The position numbers and the translations under genes are program-made. The notes beneath the pieces were generated by a model that did no database searches, was not told the origin of the DNA, and saw only the letters and a list, made by a program, of their open reading frames with translations. Positions 24,050-32,725 of a stretch of DNA of 43,456 bases are shown here, in pieces. The stretch lies in assembly GCA_039029515.1 (NCBI GenBank), contig JBCCFX010000003.1, positions 1 to 43,456 on the forward strand. Reading direction: 5' to 3'. Positions within the stretch are counted from its first letter, which is position 1. Each line of letters starts with the position of its first letter. This stretch comes from JBCCFX01 sp039029515. Its GTDB lineage: Bacteria; Planctomycetota; Phycisphaerae; Phycisphaerales; SM1A02.

Positions 24050-25375
24050 ATGCCACGCCTGACGTCACTACTGCTCGCGATGTCGATAAGCACCTCGGCC
24101 CTGGCACAAATGTCCAGCAACGGGCTCGACCTCGACGGTCCGACGCAGAGCCTTCCTGCGAACCCGACCACGCCGCAGGACTCCACGCCTCGCATGACCA
24201 GCGACATGGTGTCCGCAAACTTCTATCAGTTCATGAGCGACAAGGCGATGCAGCCGGTGATGGCCTCGCTCATGTCCGACCTGCATGTTCGTCTCAACGA
24301 CTACATGCAGGAACGCGACATTCCGGGCATGGCATTCGGATTCCGAATGGAAGACCGGATCGCAGGCGCGATCAGCGCCGGGGTGGGTGATCGCGCGGCA
24401 CGACAACTGCTCGCGCCGAAGATGCCGATGCATCTCGGCGAAGTGGCGATGCCTTTCACCGCAACGCTCGTCCTGCAACTTGTTGAACAGCGTCGCATCG
24501 AGCTTGATGAACCGATTCGTACGTACCTCACCGATGTGCCATGGCTCGAGCGGATTCCGAATCATGCGGACATCACCGTGCGTCACCTGCTCAGTCACAC
24601 CAGCGGCGTGCCTGATTTTCAATCCAACGATGCGTTCTGGGCTGCATTGCGCGAGAATCCACGCCGCAGCTTCACGCCCGAAGAACGCATGTCCTACGTG
24701 TTTGATTCCGAGGCGGCATTCCCTCCCGGCAAAGGATGGGCGATGTCGACGACGAACTACATTCTGCTCGGCATCATTCTTGAAACGAAGACAAACGAAC
24801 CACTGTTCAAACGCATGCGTGAACGTGTGTTCGAGCGCAATGAGTTAGCGAGCACGCGCGGCTGCGCCAATCCGCGCGGCGGTGGCATCGCTGTCGGGCT
24901 CCTCTCCGCGGACAATCCCACAGGGCAGTCCGGGCGCAATATTCGACGCGGATATTGGGTAATCAATCCTCAATATGCGGGGGCCGCAGAAGGCATCCTG
25001 TCCAACCCGATTGATCTCAACAAGTTCTGGTTCAACTTCTGCAATGGCGCGATCATCACGCGGCCCACGTTGGAGCAGGCCATGAAGCCTGATCCCGCAA
25101 GCATTTCTGACGAGGGTGGCTACGGACTGGGCATGATGATCAGAACGTCGGCATTCGGTACGGCGTATGGTCATCGCGGTTCATTCCTCGGGTATCGCAC
25201 AGTCATCGCGTACTATCCGGACCTGAACCTGTCGGTCTCACTGCAATGCAATCGGCCGGATGCCGTCAGCGAGACTGAACTGCAGGACCTGCTGGATCAA
25301 CTCGCGGCGTTAGCCGAGAGCTACCGCGAGCCACTGAAGAATGCCCCCAATACGCTCGGCCCACTGAAACCCTGA
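24050..25375 (+). CDS. Exported beta-lactamase-fold protein with lost active site
   Basis: A 441-aa protein with a signal peptide (1-19, ending in SALAQ) and a serine beta-lactamase/class C esterase fold. Landmarks are IPGMAFGF (91-98), PFTATLVLQLVE (135-146), VRHLLSHTSGVPDF (177-190), TNYILLGIILE (235-245) and YGHRGSFLGYR (373-383). The catalytic SxxK site, expected just before PFTA, reads E131-V-A-M134, and the YxN site reads M232-S-T234. Only the HxG motif (H375) remains. The gene has a strong ribosome-binding site (AAAGGAG) and sits one base before the KDPG aldolase gene, so they are co-transcribed. The loss is by eye alignment. Confidence 0.82.
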   Translation: MPRLTSLLLAMSISTSALAQMSSNGLDLDGPTQSLPANPTTPQDSTPRMTSDMVSANFYQFMSDKAMQPVMASLMSDLHVRLNDYMQERDIPGMAFGFRMEDRIAGAISAGVGDRAARQLLAPKMPMHLGEVAMPFTATLVLQLVEQRRIELDEPIRTYLTDVPWLERIPNHADITVRHLLSHTSGVPDFQSNDAFWAALRENPRRSFTPEERMSYVFDSEAAFPPGKGWAMSTTNYILLGIILETKTNEPLFKRMRERVFERNELASTRGCANPRGGGIAVGLLSADNPTGQSGRNIRRGYWVINPQYAGAAEGILSNPIDLNKFWFNFCNGAIITRPTLEQAMKPDPASISDEGGYGLGMMIRTSAFGTAYGHRGSFLGYRTVIAYYPDLNLSVSLQCNRPDAVSETELQDLLDQLAALAESYREPLKNAPNTLGPLKP

Positions 25376-25376
25376 T

Positions 25377-26009
25377 ATGACCCCTGACGAATTCATCGAG
25401 ATCTTTCGCGCCGAGCGCGCATCAGCCATCCTGCGCACTCCAATTGCGAGCGCCGTCGAACCTGCTATGGATGCAGCGGTGCGCGGCGGGTTCCGCATCA
25501 TTGAGTTCACCCTGACGGTACCGGATGTGTTCGAGCACATTGCATCGTTCAGTGCGCGCGATGATCTGATCGTCGGCGCTGGCACCGTACTCACGCCTGA
25601 CGATGCACACCGCGCCGTTGATGCCGGCGCGAGGTTTCTTGTCTCGCCTGTCACGGATGAAGCAGTGATCGACGCCGCACGCGAGCTGAACGTGGCGGTC
25701 ATGCCAGGCACGTTTACCGCAACAGAGATGCTCCGCGCGCATCGTGCTGGCGCGCAGCTGCAGAAACTCTTTCCGGGGCCCGGCATCGGCGCGAAGTACG
25801 TCAAAGCCATGCTTGGCCCGATGCCGTTTCTTCGAATCGTGCCGACGAGTGGTGTTCATCTGAACAATGTGGCATCATTCCTGAAAGCCGGTGCCTGGGC
25901 GGTTGGATTCGTCGCGCCGCTCTTTGATGCGAATGACATTGCCGCAGGCCGATTCGATGCGATCGAAGCACGTGCCCGGCAACTGCTTGCGGCCGCGCAC
26001 AGCGCTTGA
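25377..26009 (+). CDS. eda: KDPG/KHG aldolase
   Basis: A 210-aa class I aldolase that splits 2-keto-3-deoxy-6-phosphogluconate into pyruvate and glyceraldehyde 3-phosphate in the Entner-Doudoroff and related acid-sugar routes. The catalytic Glu43 (IIEFTLTVP) and the Schiff-base Lys130 (QLQKLFPG) are present, as are GAGTVLTPDDA (67-77) and VPTSGVHLNN. The Lys-containing strand is preceded by VMPGTFTATEML, matching the family pattern MPG-x-x-T-P-T-E. It begins one base after the stop of the beta-lactamase-fold gene. Confidence 0.93.
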   Translation: MTPDEFIEIFRAERASAILRTPIASAVEPAMDAAVRGGFRIIEFTLTVPDVFEHIASFSARDDLIVGAGTVLTPDDAHRAVDAGARFLVSPVTDEAVIDAARELNVAVMPGTFTATEMLRAHRAGAQLQKLFPGPGIGAKYVKAMLGPMPFLRIVPTSGVHLNNVASFLKAGAWAVGFVAPLFDANDIAAGRFDAIEARARQLLAAAHSA

Positions 26010-26099
26010 CGTTCCCGCAATTCACACTGCACGCTTGACGCCCACGGAGTGATGCCGGACGATGCACCGGTCCGCATATTCATTGTGCAGGGGTGATGC

Positions 26100-26861
26100 A
26101 TGGGCGACGGCGCAACGGAGAAGACCTGTCAGATCTGCAAGCAGGATTGCTCTGGCAAGCCGCGGACAAAGGACAAACGCGGGCAGTACTTCTGTACGCC
26201 TTGTTACGAAGAAGCCCGTCGCAAGCTGGAGGCGAAGAAGCGCGCTCGAGCGGCTCAACCGATCGCATCGCCGAATCCAAATACAGAAGCGGATGTATTC
26301 GGCGGCGGCGATCCGTTTCCACAAACTGATGAACCCGATCTCCTCGGCGAACTGCTCGGATTGAACGACGACACGAACGCGCCTCCAGCGTGTACGAACT
26401 GTGGTGCGCCAATGGTAGCGGGCTCGGTGATTTGTGTTCAATGTGGTTTCAACGTTGCGTCTGGACTAGCGACAACAACCGCCGTCGCCAAAGCACCAAA
26501 GAAACCGTCGAAGGCTCGATTGAAGACGACGGGCGCACTCTCTTCACCGTGGGCGCATTTTCTGATTGTCGTGGGTGTCATCGGTGCCACGATGGCGATG
26601 ATCGTAATTGCCCCAGTGTTCTTCCTCATCGGTCTTGGCGCCATGGTCGTTCACGGAATCGGCGTCGGGCTCTGGACGCTGGTCGCATCGTTCACCGACA
26701 GCATTCTGCGAGGACTTGGATGCATGTTCGTACCACTGTTTGTGTTGTTCTGGGTATTCGGCATGAATGAGAATCCATACCTCAAAGCGCATTATGGCGC
26801 CGCGATGGTACTCCAGATCATCCTGATCACGGTCATCATCGGATTTGGTGCATCGCTTTAG
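26100..26861 (+). CDS. Zinc-ribbon membrane protein, function unknown
   Basis: A 253-aa protein with two zinc-binding modules and a membrane domain. The first module is C10-x2-C13 with C32-x2-C35 (KTCQIC ... YFCTPC); the second is ACTNCGAP ... ICVQCGFN (about 99-120). A basic linker (KAPKKPSKARLK) leads to three or four membrane helices (about 150-250). Many planctomycetes have proteins with this plan, with no known function. Its stop codon (26,859-26,861) directly abuts the stop of the convergent proS gene with no gap. The start ATG at 26,100 follows a weak AGGGG. Confidence 0.75.
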   Translation: MGDGATEKTCQICKQDCSGKPRTKDKRGQYFCTPCYEEARRKLEAKKRARAAQPIASPNPNTEADVFGGGDPFPQTDEPDLLGELLGLNDDTNAPPACTNCGAPMVAGSVICVQCGFNVASGLATTTAVAKAPKKPSKARLKTTGALSSPWAHFLIVVGVIGATMAMIVIAPVFFLIGLGAMVVHGIGVGLWTLVASFTDSILRGLGCMFVPLFVLFWVFGMNENPYLKAHYGAAMVLQIILITVIIGFGASL

Positions 26862-28403
26862 TCAGTATGCTTTTGCCCACACCACACGCCGTGCGCTCGG
26901 TTCGCCCGAGAACGGACACGTGCCAGGCTCGTCGCCCCCATCGATCTCACCGTCAATCGGTATGCAGCGCAGCGTCACGGACAGATCATTGTTGATCTGA
27001 TCTTCGACCGCACTCGATCCCTTCCAATGCGTCAGCGCAAAGCCGCCGTGGATTGGCGTCGGACCGTTGCCGGATGATGACGGCGCGGCGAAGTACTCGT
27101 AGAACTCATCCTTCGTGTCGATGATGCGTGTGTGTTCAGCCCGGAAGTCCTTCGCACGCTGCAGCAGGTTGTCCTGCATCTCTTCGAGAATTGAAACGAC
27201 ATTCGCGAGGAATTCCGCGCGTGGGACGCCGCCCTTTTCCTTGTGCGGCTTATCGCGTCGCCCCATGAAGACCGAGTCCGCTGCCATATCGCGCGGCCCG
27301 ACCTCGAGGCGAATCGGAATGCCCTTCTTGATCCATGACCAGACTTTGTCGCCGCCCCGCATGTCGCGCGTGTCAAACTCAACCTCGATATTGCGATCGC
27401 CATAGCGCAGATTGCGCAGTTCTGCGGCCAGTGATTGGCAGTAATCCATGACTGCCTGCGGATCATCAGCCTTGAACGTCACCGGCATGATCACGACGTG
27501 CGCCGGCGCCAGCATGGGTGGCAGCACGAGGCCATCATCGTCACTGTGTGTCATGAGCAGCCCGCCGATCAGTCGTGTTGACACGCCCCACGATGTCGTC
27601 CAGCCATGCACGATCTTCCCGTTCTCATCGGTGAATTTGATGTCCGACGCCTTGGAGAAATTCTGGCCGAGGAAGTGTGACGTTCCTGCCTGCAGCGCTT
27701 TGCGATCCTGCATCATGGCTTCGATCGTGAACGTGTCGACCGCGCCCGGGAATCGTTCACCTTCGGACTTCGCGCCGCGGATCACCGGCATCGCCATGTA
27801 CTCCTCGGCGAACTTCGCATAGATGTCGTGCATCTGACGCGTTTCATCCATGGCTTCCTCTGAGGTTGCATGGACTGTGTGTCCTTCCTGCCAGAGGAAT
27901 TCCGCCGTCCGAAGAAAGAGCCGCGTGCGCATTTCCCACCGCACGACGTTTGCCCATTGATTGATCAACAACGGCAGATCACGATACGACTCCACCCACT
28001 TGGCAAATGTCGCGCCGATGATGGTCTCGCTCGTCGGTCGAACGACAAGCGGCTCTTCGAGCGGGCCAGCAGGCACGAGGCCGCCATCGGGCCCGGCTTC
28101 AAGACGATGATGCGTGACGACCGCGCATTCCTTGGCGAATCCTTCGACGTGTTCCGCTTCCTTCTCGAGGAATGACAACGGGATGAAGAGCGGGAAGTAC
28201 GCGTTGCGATGCCCGGTCGCCTTGAACATGCCGTCCAGACCACGCTGAATGTTCTCCCAGAGCGACCATCCCCACGGCTTGATCACCATGCACCCACGAA
28301 CCGGCGAGTTCTCGGCGAGTTCTGCCGCCCGAATGACCTGTTGGTACCACTCCGGGTAGTTCTCGTCACGAGTCGGTGTAATTGCGGTCTTGGGCTTGCT
28401 CAT
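26862..28403 (-). CDS. proS: Prolyl-tRNA synthetase, archaeal/eukaryotic type
   Basis: A 513-aa class II synthetase that loads proline on tRNA(Pro). It lacks the insertion domain of the E. coli type and has the C-terminal extension of the archaeal/eukaryotic type. Class II motif 2 is seen in RWEMRTRLFLRTAEFLWQEGHT, with ERFPGAVDTFTIEA and the ATP-binding GWTTSWGVSTRLIGG in the catalytic core. PLVVRPTSETI, typical of this type, lies at about 115-125. The C-terminal zinc-like domain keeps CPFSGEPSARRVVWAKAY, ending in Tyr as in archaeal ProRS. It is divergent from ubiA. Confidence 0.95.
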   Translation of the reverse strand: MSKPKTAITPTRDENYPEWYQQVIRAAELAENSPVRGCMVIKPWGWSLWENIQRGLDGMFKATGHRNAYFPLFIPLSFLEKEAEHVEGFAKECAVVTHHRLEAGPDGGLVPAGPLEEPLVVRPTSETIIGATFAKWVESYRDLPLLINQWANVVRWEMRTRLFLRTAEFLWQEGHTVHATSEEAMDETRQMHDIYAKFAEEYMAMPVIRGAKSEGERFPGAVDTFTIEAMMQDRKALQAGTSHFLGQNFSKASDIKFTDENGKIVHGWTTSWGVSTRLIGGLLMTHSDDDGLVLPPMLAPAHVVIMPVTFKADDPQAVMDYCQSLAAELRNLRYGDRNIEVEFDTRDMRGGDKVWSWIKKGIPIRLEVGPRDMAADSVFMGRRDKPHKEKGGVPRAEFLANVVSILEEMQDNLLQRAKDFRAEHTRIIDTKDEFYEYFAAPSSSGNGPTPIHGGFALTHWKGSSAVEDQINNDLSVTLRCIPIDGEIDGGDEPGTCPFSGEPSARRVVWAKAY

Positions 28404-28551
28404 GGTGAGTCCTGTTGCGTGCCTGATGCGTTGTGGAAGTGGGCAGCGTAGCGTCCTCGGACCGGCAACGAAACCACCCCGCCGGCCCGAAGCTCATATC
28501 CTGTACGGATTGTCGGCCCGCCGCTCCCGAACCACTGCCGAGCTCGCATTC

Positions 28552-29445
28552 ATGCTCAAGACGATTGCCAACGATATCAAGATCGCGCACAGCATCTTCG
28601 CACTGCCGTTTGCGGTGCTTGCGGCATTCATGGCTGCGGGTTGGCCGGCCGGCCGTTCGATCGATTGGCGGATCTTCGGCGTGCAACTGACACTGATCTG
28701 CGTCGCCATGGTCTGCGCGCGCACGGTAGCGATGCTCGCGAATCGGTATCTCGATCGAGAACTGGATGCGACGAATCCACGGACCGCGAACCGCGCGCTG
28801 CCATCAGGCGCACTGTCGCCGAAGCAAGTGTTGACCGCCATGCTCGTGTGTGCGATCGCGTTCATTGCGATCGCTGCGCTTTTTCTTGTGTTGTACGGCA
28901 ATTGGTGGCCGCTTGCACTTAGCGTGCCGGTGCTCATCTGGATTAGCGCGTATGGACTGCTTAAACGTTTCACATGGCTGTGCCATATCTACCTGGGTTC
29001 ATCGTTGGCATTGAGTCCGATCGCCGCTGCGCTCGCGATTGAGCCTCATGCGATCACGATGCAGCCATCGCTCTGGTGGATCTCCGGGATGGTGCTGTGC
29101 TGGGTTGCGGGGTTCGACGTGATCTATGCACTGCAGGACGTACAAGCAGATCGCAAGGACGGCTTGTACAGCATGCCAAGTCGGCTTGGCATTCGGACTT
29201 CGCTCTGGATCAGCCGTGGATTGCACCTGATCGCTGCGAGTTGTCTCATCGTGGCCACGATACTTGATCCGCGTATGCAGTTGTTCTTCGGCATGGGCGT
29301 TGGCGTGGTGATTGTTCTGCTGGTGTACGAACACGCAACCGTGGCGACGTGGGGCACGAAGAAGATTGCGTTGACATTCTTTACGCTGAACGGCGTGATC
29401 AGCATTGTGCTTGGCGCGCTCGGCGTGATGGATGTGCTGGGGTAG
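28552..29445 (+). CDS. ubiA: UbiA-family prenyltransferase for quinone synthesis
   Basis: A 297-aa inner-membrane prenyltransferase with eight or nine helices. The first Asp motif is canonical (ANRYLDRELDATNPRTANR, about 58-76) and the second is present (YALQDVQADRKDGLYSMPSRLG). This family transfers a polyprenyl chain to an aromatic acid. In bacteria without ubiquinone, close relatives (MqnP) act in the futalosine route to menaquinone, which is the more likely pathway for a planctomycete; that is inference. The ATG at 28,552 starts the typical LKTIANDIKIAHSIFALPFA segment; 54 residues could be added upstream but look non-coding. Confidence 0.87.
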   Translation: MLKTIANDIKIAHSIFALPFAVLAAFMAAGWPAGRSIDWRIFGVQLTLICVAMVCARTVAMLANRYLDRELDATNPRTANRALPSGALSPKQVLTAMLVCAIAFIAIAALFLVLYGNWWPLALSVPVLIWISAYGLLKRFTWLCHIYLGSSLALSPIAAALAIEPHAITMQPSLWWISGMVLCWVAGFDVIYALQDVQADRKDGLYSMPSRLGIRTSLWISRGLHLIAASCLIVATILDPRMQLFFGMGVGVVIVLLVYEHATVATWGTKKIALTFFTLNGVISIVLGALGVMDVLG

Positions 29446-29481
29446 GCGTTCATTGCACCCGAACTATGAATCGGTGATCAC

Positions 29482-30012
29482 ATGAAGCGATGGCTGATCG
29501 TCTTGTTCGTGCTAATTGTGTTCATTGGCACAACAGTCACGCTTTGGTTGCTTCGCGAAGCCACGCCGGGCCCCTCAAGCCAATACGTCGATGACATTCT
29601 CGCACGCGCGATGGGAGAATCGTGGCCGATGGAGATTGTCGCCATCGTCAATCCGGAGTGGACTGATATGGAGTCGACTGACGGTTCCTCGCAATTCCAC
29701 AACATGACTGTCCTCGGGTCGACACCGGTTTCGACGTCGGACGCCAATGCACTCATTCAGGCCATGCGCGATGGAATCCGTGTCCACGATGACGGCGCGA
29801 CTGCCGCATGCTGGGTGCCACATCACGGGCTTCGCCTGTCAGCGCCGGATACGGTGTATGAATTTGTCATCTGCTTTCAATGTATCCGGCTGTTTGTGTA
29901 CTCGGAGAACGAACAGCGGCGCGGGGCGCGCACGACTGAGGTGCCGCGCAACGCGTTCAATTCAATCTATGAAGCCAACGGCCTGCGCCTCGCACCCGGC
30001 GCGTATCAATGA
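29482..30012 (+). CDS. Membrane-anchored protein with C/H-rich motif, function unknown
   Basis: A 176-aa protein with an N-terminal anchor (LIVLFVLIVFIGTTVTLWLL, about 4-23). The outer part contains ACWVPHHGLRLS followed by YEFVICFQCIRLFVY, a C-x2-P-x-H-G ... I-C-F-x-C pattern. I have a general memory of this arrangement in uncharacterised bacterial proteins but no name for it; the Cys and His residues could bind a metal. It begins 36 bases after ubiA and may be in the same transcript. It lacks other recognised domains. Confidence 0.65.
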   Translation: MKRWLIVLFVLIVFIGTTVTLWLLREATPGPSSQYVDDILARAMGESWPMEIVAIVNPEWTDMESTDGSSQFHNMTVLGSTPVSTSDANALIQAMRDGIRVHDDGATAACWVPHHGLRLSAPDTVYEFVICFQCIRLFVYSENEQRRGARTTEVPRNAFNSIYEANGLRLAPGAYQ

Positions 30013-30052
30013 CTGATACACACGCCGCCGAACATCCATGACTTACAATCCA

Positions 30053-30091
30053 AGGAAAAAGGCCTCTCATCGCGAGGTGCGACAAGAGGCC
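30053..30091 (-). terminator. Rho-independent terminator of dnaK
   Basis: On the minus strand GGCCTCT (30,091-30,085) pairs with AGAGGCC (30,067-30,061) around a 17-base loop, followed by TTTTTCC (30,060-30,054). It lies 69 bases after the dnaK stop at 30,161. Confidence 0.8.
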
Positions 30092-30160
30092 CGTGGGGGA
30101 GAGGAGAGTCGGTTTCGGCAATCAGTGTCCTCCGTTATTCGGAGTCGCCGAACCTGACTT

Positions 30161-32053
30161 TCACTTGTCCTTGACTTCGTACTCCGCATCGATGACGTCG
30201 TCGTTGCCACCGCCGCCGGTTGAGCCGCCTGCATCGCCACCGCCCTCGGCGCTCGCGGCTTCATAGGCGGCTTTCCCGAGCTCCATGGAGCACGTTTCGA
30301 GCTGCGACAACGCGGCTTCAATCGCTGCGGGCTCATCTGTCTTGAGCTGTTCTTCGACGTTGGAGATCGCACTTTCGATGCTGGTGCGCGTTTCGGCAGA
30401 GACCTTGTCGCCATACTCCTCGAGCGACTTCTTGGTGCCGTACGCCATCTGCTCGGCCTTGTTCTTCAGGTCGATGAGCTCGCGTCGCGCCTTGTCTTCG
30501 TCGGCGTGCGCTTCGGCATCGCGCTTCATGCGATCGATCTCGTCTTCGGACAGGCCGCTGGAGCCGGTGATCTCGATCTTCTGACTCTTGCCTGTCGCCT
30601 TGTCCGTTGCGGACACATTCAGAATGCCGTTGGCATCGATCGCGAATTCGACATCGATCTGCGGCACGCCTCGCGGCGCCGGCGGAATATCACTGAGGTC
30701 AAACCGACCAAGCGTGCGGTTGTCCTTGGCGAATTCACGTTCGCCCTGCAGCACGTGGATGGTCACGGACGTCTGATTGTCCGATGCCGTCGAGAAGGTT
30801 TCCTTCTTGCTCGTGGGCACCGTCGTGTTCTTTTCAATGAGTCGCGTCATCACGTTTCCGAGGGTCTCGACCCCGAGTGACAGCGGCGTCACATCCAGAA
30901 GGAGCACATCCTTGACATCGCCCTGAAGGACGCCGCCCTGGATGGCTGCACCGACACCAACGACCTCATCCGGGTTGATGGACTTGTCGATCGTTTCGGT
31001 CTCGAAGATCTCGCGAGCGATTTCCTGCACCTTGGGGATACGCGTCGACCCGCCGACCATGACCACTTCGGTCACTTCGCTGGCCTTGAGGTTCGCGTCC
31101 TTCAATGCGGTCGTGCACGGCTCAATGAGTCGGTTGAAGAGGTCCGAACAGATTGACTCGAACGTGGCGCGGGTCACCGTGACCTGCAAGTGCTTCGGGC
31201 CGTTCTGGTCGGCCGTGATGAATGGCAGGTTCACAGATGTTTCGACCTGCTGACTCAGTTCACACTTCGCTTTTTCTGCAGCTTCCTTCAGACGCTGCAG
31301 CGCCATCGGATCCGTTCGAATATCGATACTTTCGGCTTTCTGGAATTCGTCAGCAATGTGATCAATGAGCTTCTGGTCAAAGTCATCGCCGCCGAGGTGC
31401 GTGTCGCCATTGGTCGACAGCACTTCGAAGACACCATCGCCGATATCGAGGATGGAGATATCGAACGTACCGCCACCAAGGTCAAACACAGCGATCTTCG
31501 CTGCTGTCTTCTTTTCAAGACCGTATGCGAGCGCCGCGGCAGTCGGTTCGTTGATGATTCGCTCGACCACGAGGCCAGCAATTTCACCCGCGTCCTTCGT
31601 GGCCTGGCGCTGGGCATCGTTGAAATACGCAGGAACCGTGATGACGGCTCGCTCGACAGGTTCACCGAAGTAGTCTTCTGCGGTCTTCTTCAACTCCTGA
31701 AGAATCATCGCTGAGACTTCCTGCGGCGTGTATTCCTTGTCACGCACCTTCACCTTGACGAGCTCATCGGCGCCGCCGGTGATCTCGTACGGCACGATCT
31801 TCTCTTCCTGCTCGACCTCATGATGGCGGCGGCCCATGAAGCGCTTCACCGAGTACACGGTGTTCTTCGGGTTCGTCACTTGCTGGTGCCGGGCCGGCTG
31901 ACCGACGAGCCGCTCACCTTTGTCAGTGAACGCCACCACCGATGGCGTGGTTCGGTTGCCGGTGCTGTTGATCAGCACCTTCGGCTGGTTGCCTTCCATA
32001 ACGGCAACAACCGAGTTCGTCGTTCCAAGATCGATTCCGATGATTCGTGACAT
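30161..32053 (-). CDS. dnaK: Chaperone DnaK (Hsp70)
   Basis: A 630-aa ATP-driven chaperone of the cytosol. The N-terminal ATPase begins IGIDLGTTNSVVAVMEG (5-21) and has VPAYFNDAQRQATKDAGEIAG and INEPTAAALAYG (both inside 135-180), with FDLGGGTFDISILD at about 196-209. The substrate-binding domain shows DVTPLSLGVETLG and the hydrophobic linker region VLLLDV, and the tail ends in a Gly-rich linker and DDVIDAEYEVKDK. GAGGAT precedes the ATG. No grpE or dnaJ gene is next to it, and I find no CIRCE inverted repeat in the 100 bases upstream, so HrcA control is not evident. A terminator follows. Confidence 0.97.
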   Translation of the reverse strand: MSRIIGIDLGTTNSVVAVMEGNQPKVLINSTGNRTTPSVVAFTDKGERLVGQPARHQQVTNPKNTVYSVKRFMGRRHHEVEQEEKIVPYEITGGADELVKVKVRDKEYTPQEVSAMILQELKKTAEDYFGEPVERAVITVPAYFNDAQRQATKDAGEIAGLVVERIINEPTAAALAYGLEKKTAAKIAVFDLGGGTFDISILDIGDGVFEVLSTNGDTHLGGDDFDQKLIDHIADEFQKAESIDIRTDPMALQRLKEAAEKAKCELSQQVETSVNLPFITADQNGPKHLQVTVTRATFESICSDLFNRLIEPCTTALKDANLKASEVTEVVMVGGSTRIPKVQEIAREIFETETIDKSINPDEVVGVGAAIQGGVLQGDVKDVLLLDVTPLSLGVETLGNVMTRLIEKNTTVPTSKKETFSTASDNQTSVTIHVLQGEREFAKDNRTLGRFDLSDIPPAPRGVPQIDVEFAIDANGILNVSATDKATGKSQKIEITGSSGLSEDEIDRMKRDAEAHADEDKARRELIDLKNKAEQMAYGTKKSLEEYGDKVSAETRTSIESAISNVEEQLKTDEPAAIEAALSQLETCSMELGKAAYEAASAEGGGDAGGSTGGGGNDDVIDAEYEVKDK

Positions 32054-32725
32054 GCGTACATCCTCGTAGTCGTCACCTCGTCATTCCACATCCTCACCGC
32101 CCCTCCTGACGGGACGCGGGACACATCGACGAGTTGACACGAGTCATTCGGCAAGCGCGATGCCAAAACACCGCGGACCAGACCCCGATAACAGACTGTA
32201 TCGGGCCATTTCGTACGTCAGACCGGCCTGATCCGCCGGAATGTCTGCCACTTTGACGCCCCGATTGAAGTCGCCAGCCGACCATCCGCATTGCCAACCC
32301 CCGATCCCAATATGAACCCCGCCCTCAATCCAATGCCTCATGCCGCGCTCAAACGACCACGCATACCAAAAAGCCGCAGCCTCCGCCCATGATCCGGCAT
32401 GCAGGCACATGAGTCCAGACAAGCCTCGACTCGGCCCATTTCTCGCACGATGGCCACTTGAACGCCCATTTTCACAACAGTACCCGTCACGTTGTCACAC
32501 ACTCCCGATCGCAGTACTTCGAACACCAAGACACGACCAGATGCCACTATCTGTTCCGGCCGCCCCCGATACGCTGGCTCGAAATCGCTTTCACCATCAC
32601 TTCACAATAACACCCTATCACATGCCTATCATCGTGCAAGTGAATACCCGAACATTTTCCAACCTTTTCGGTTGACACGACCCAAACTTCATGCGAACAT
32701 GCTCGGGTCGTGTGGAGGACAACAC
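32054..32725. other. Long, mostly non-coding stretch upstream of dnaK
   Basis: This 672-base gap holds the leader of dnaK and the promoter region of the gene at 32,726. One minus-strand frame (32,144-32,422, 92 aa, with many Trp and Gly residues) has a less shadow-like make-up than most but no recognised domain or clear ribosome-binding site, so I do not call it as a gene. Plus-strand frames (for example 32,340-32,675) look random. The stretch is visibly less G+C-rich than its neighbours. I see no RNA gene. It could be a decayed gene or a long regulatory region. Confidence 0.5.
32672..32713 (+). promoter_or_regulatory. Inverted repeat over a possible -35 site before the gene at 32,726
   Basis: TTGACA (32,672-32,677) is a perfect -35 match, with only a weak -10 (GAACAT, 17 bases on). 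Starting inside it, ACACGACCC (32,675-32,683) is repeated inverted as GGGTCGTGT (32,705-32,713), a perfect 9-bp arm pair with a 21-base loop. The right arm ends directly before the GGAGG of the next gene. This could be an operator or a leader hairpin that hides the ribosome-binding site. Confidence 0.4.

Noticed and set aside
32054..32160. CIRCE operator or heat-shock promoter before dnaK
   Set aside because: No TTAGCACTC-N9-GAGTGCTAA or near match, and no convincing heat-shock sigma boxes, are seen.
32144..32422. A 92-codon minus-strand frame upstream of dnaK
   Set aside because: Its residue make-up is less shadow-like than most, but there is no domain or ribosome-binding site, so it is mentioned only in the description of the gap.
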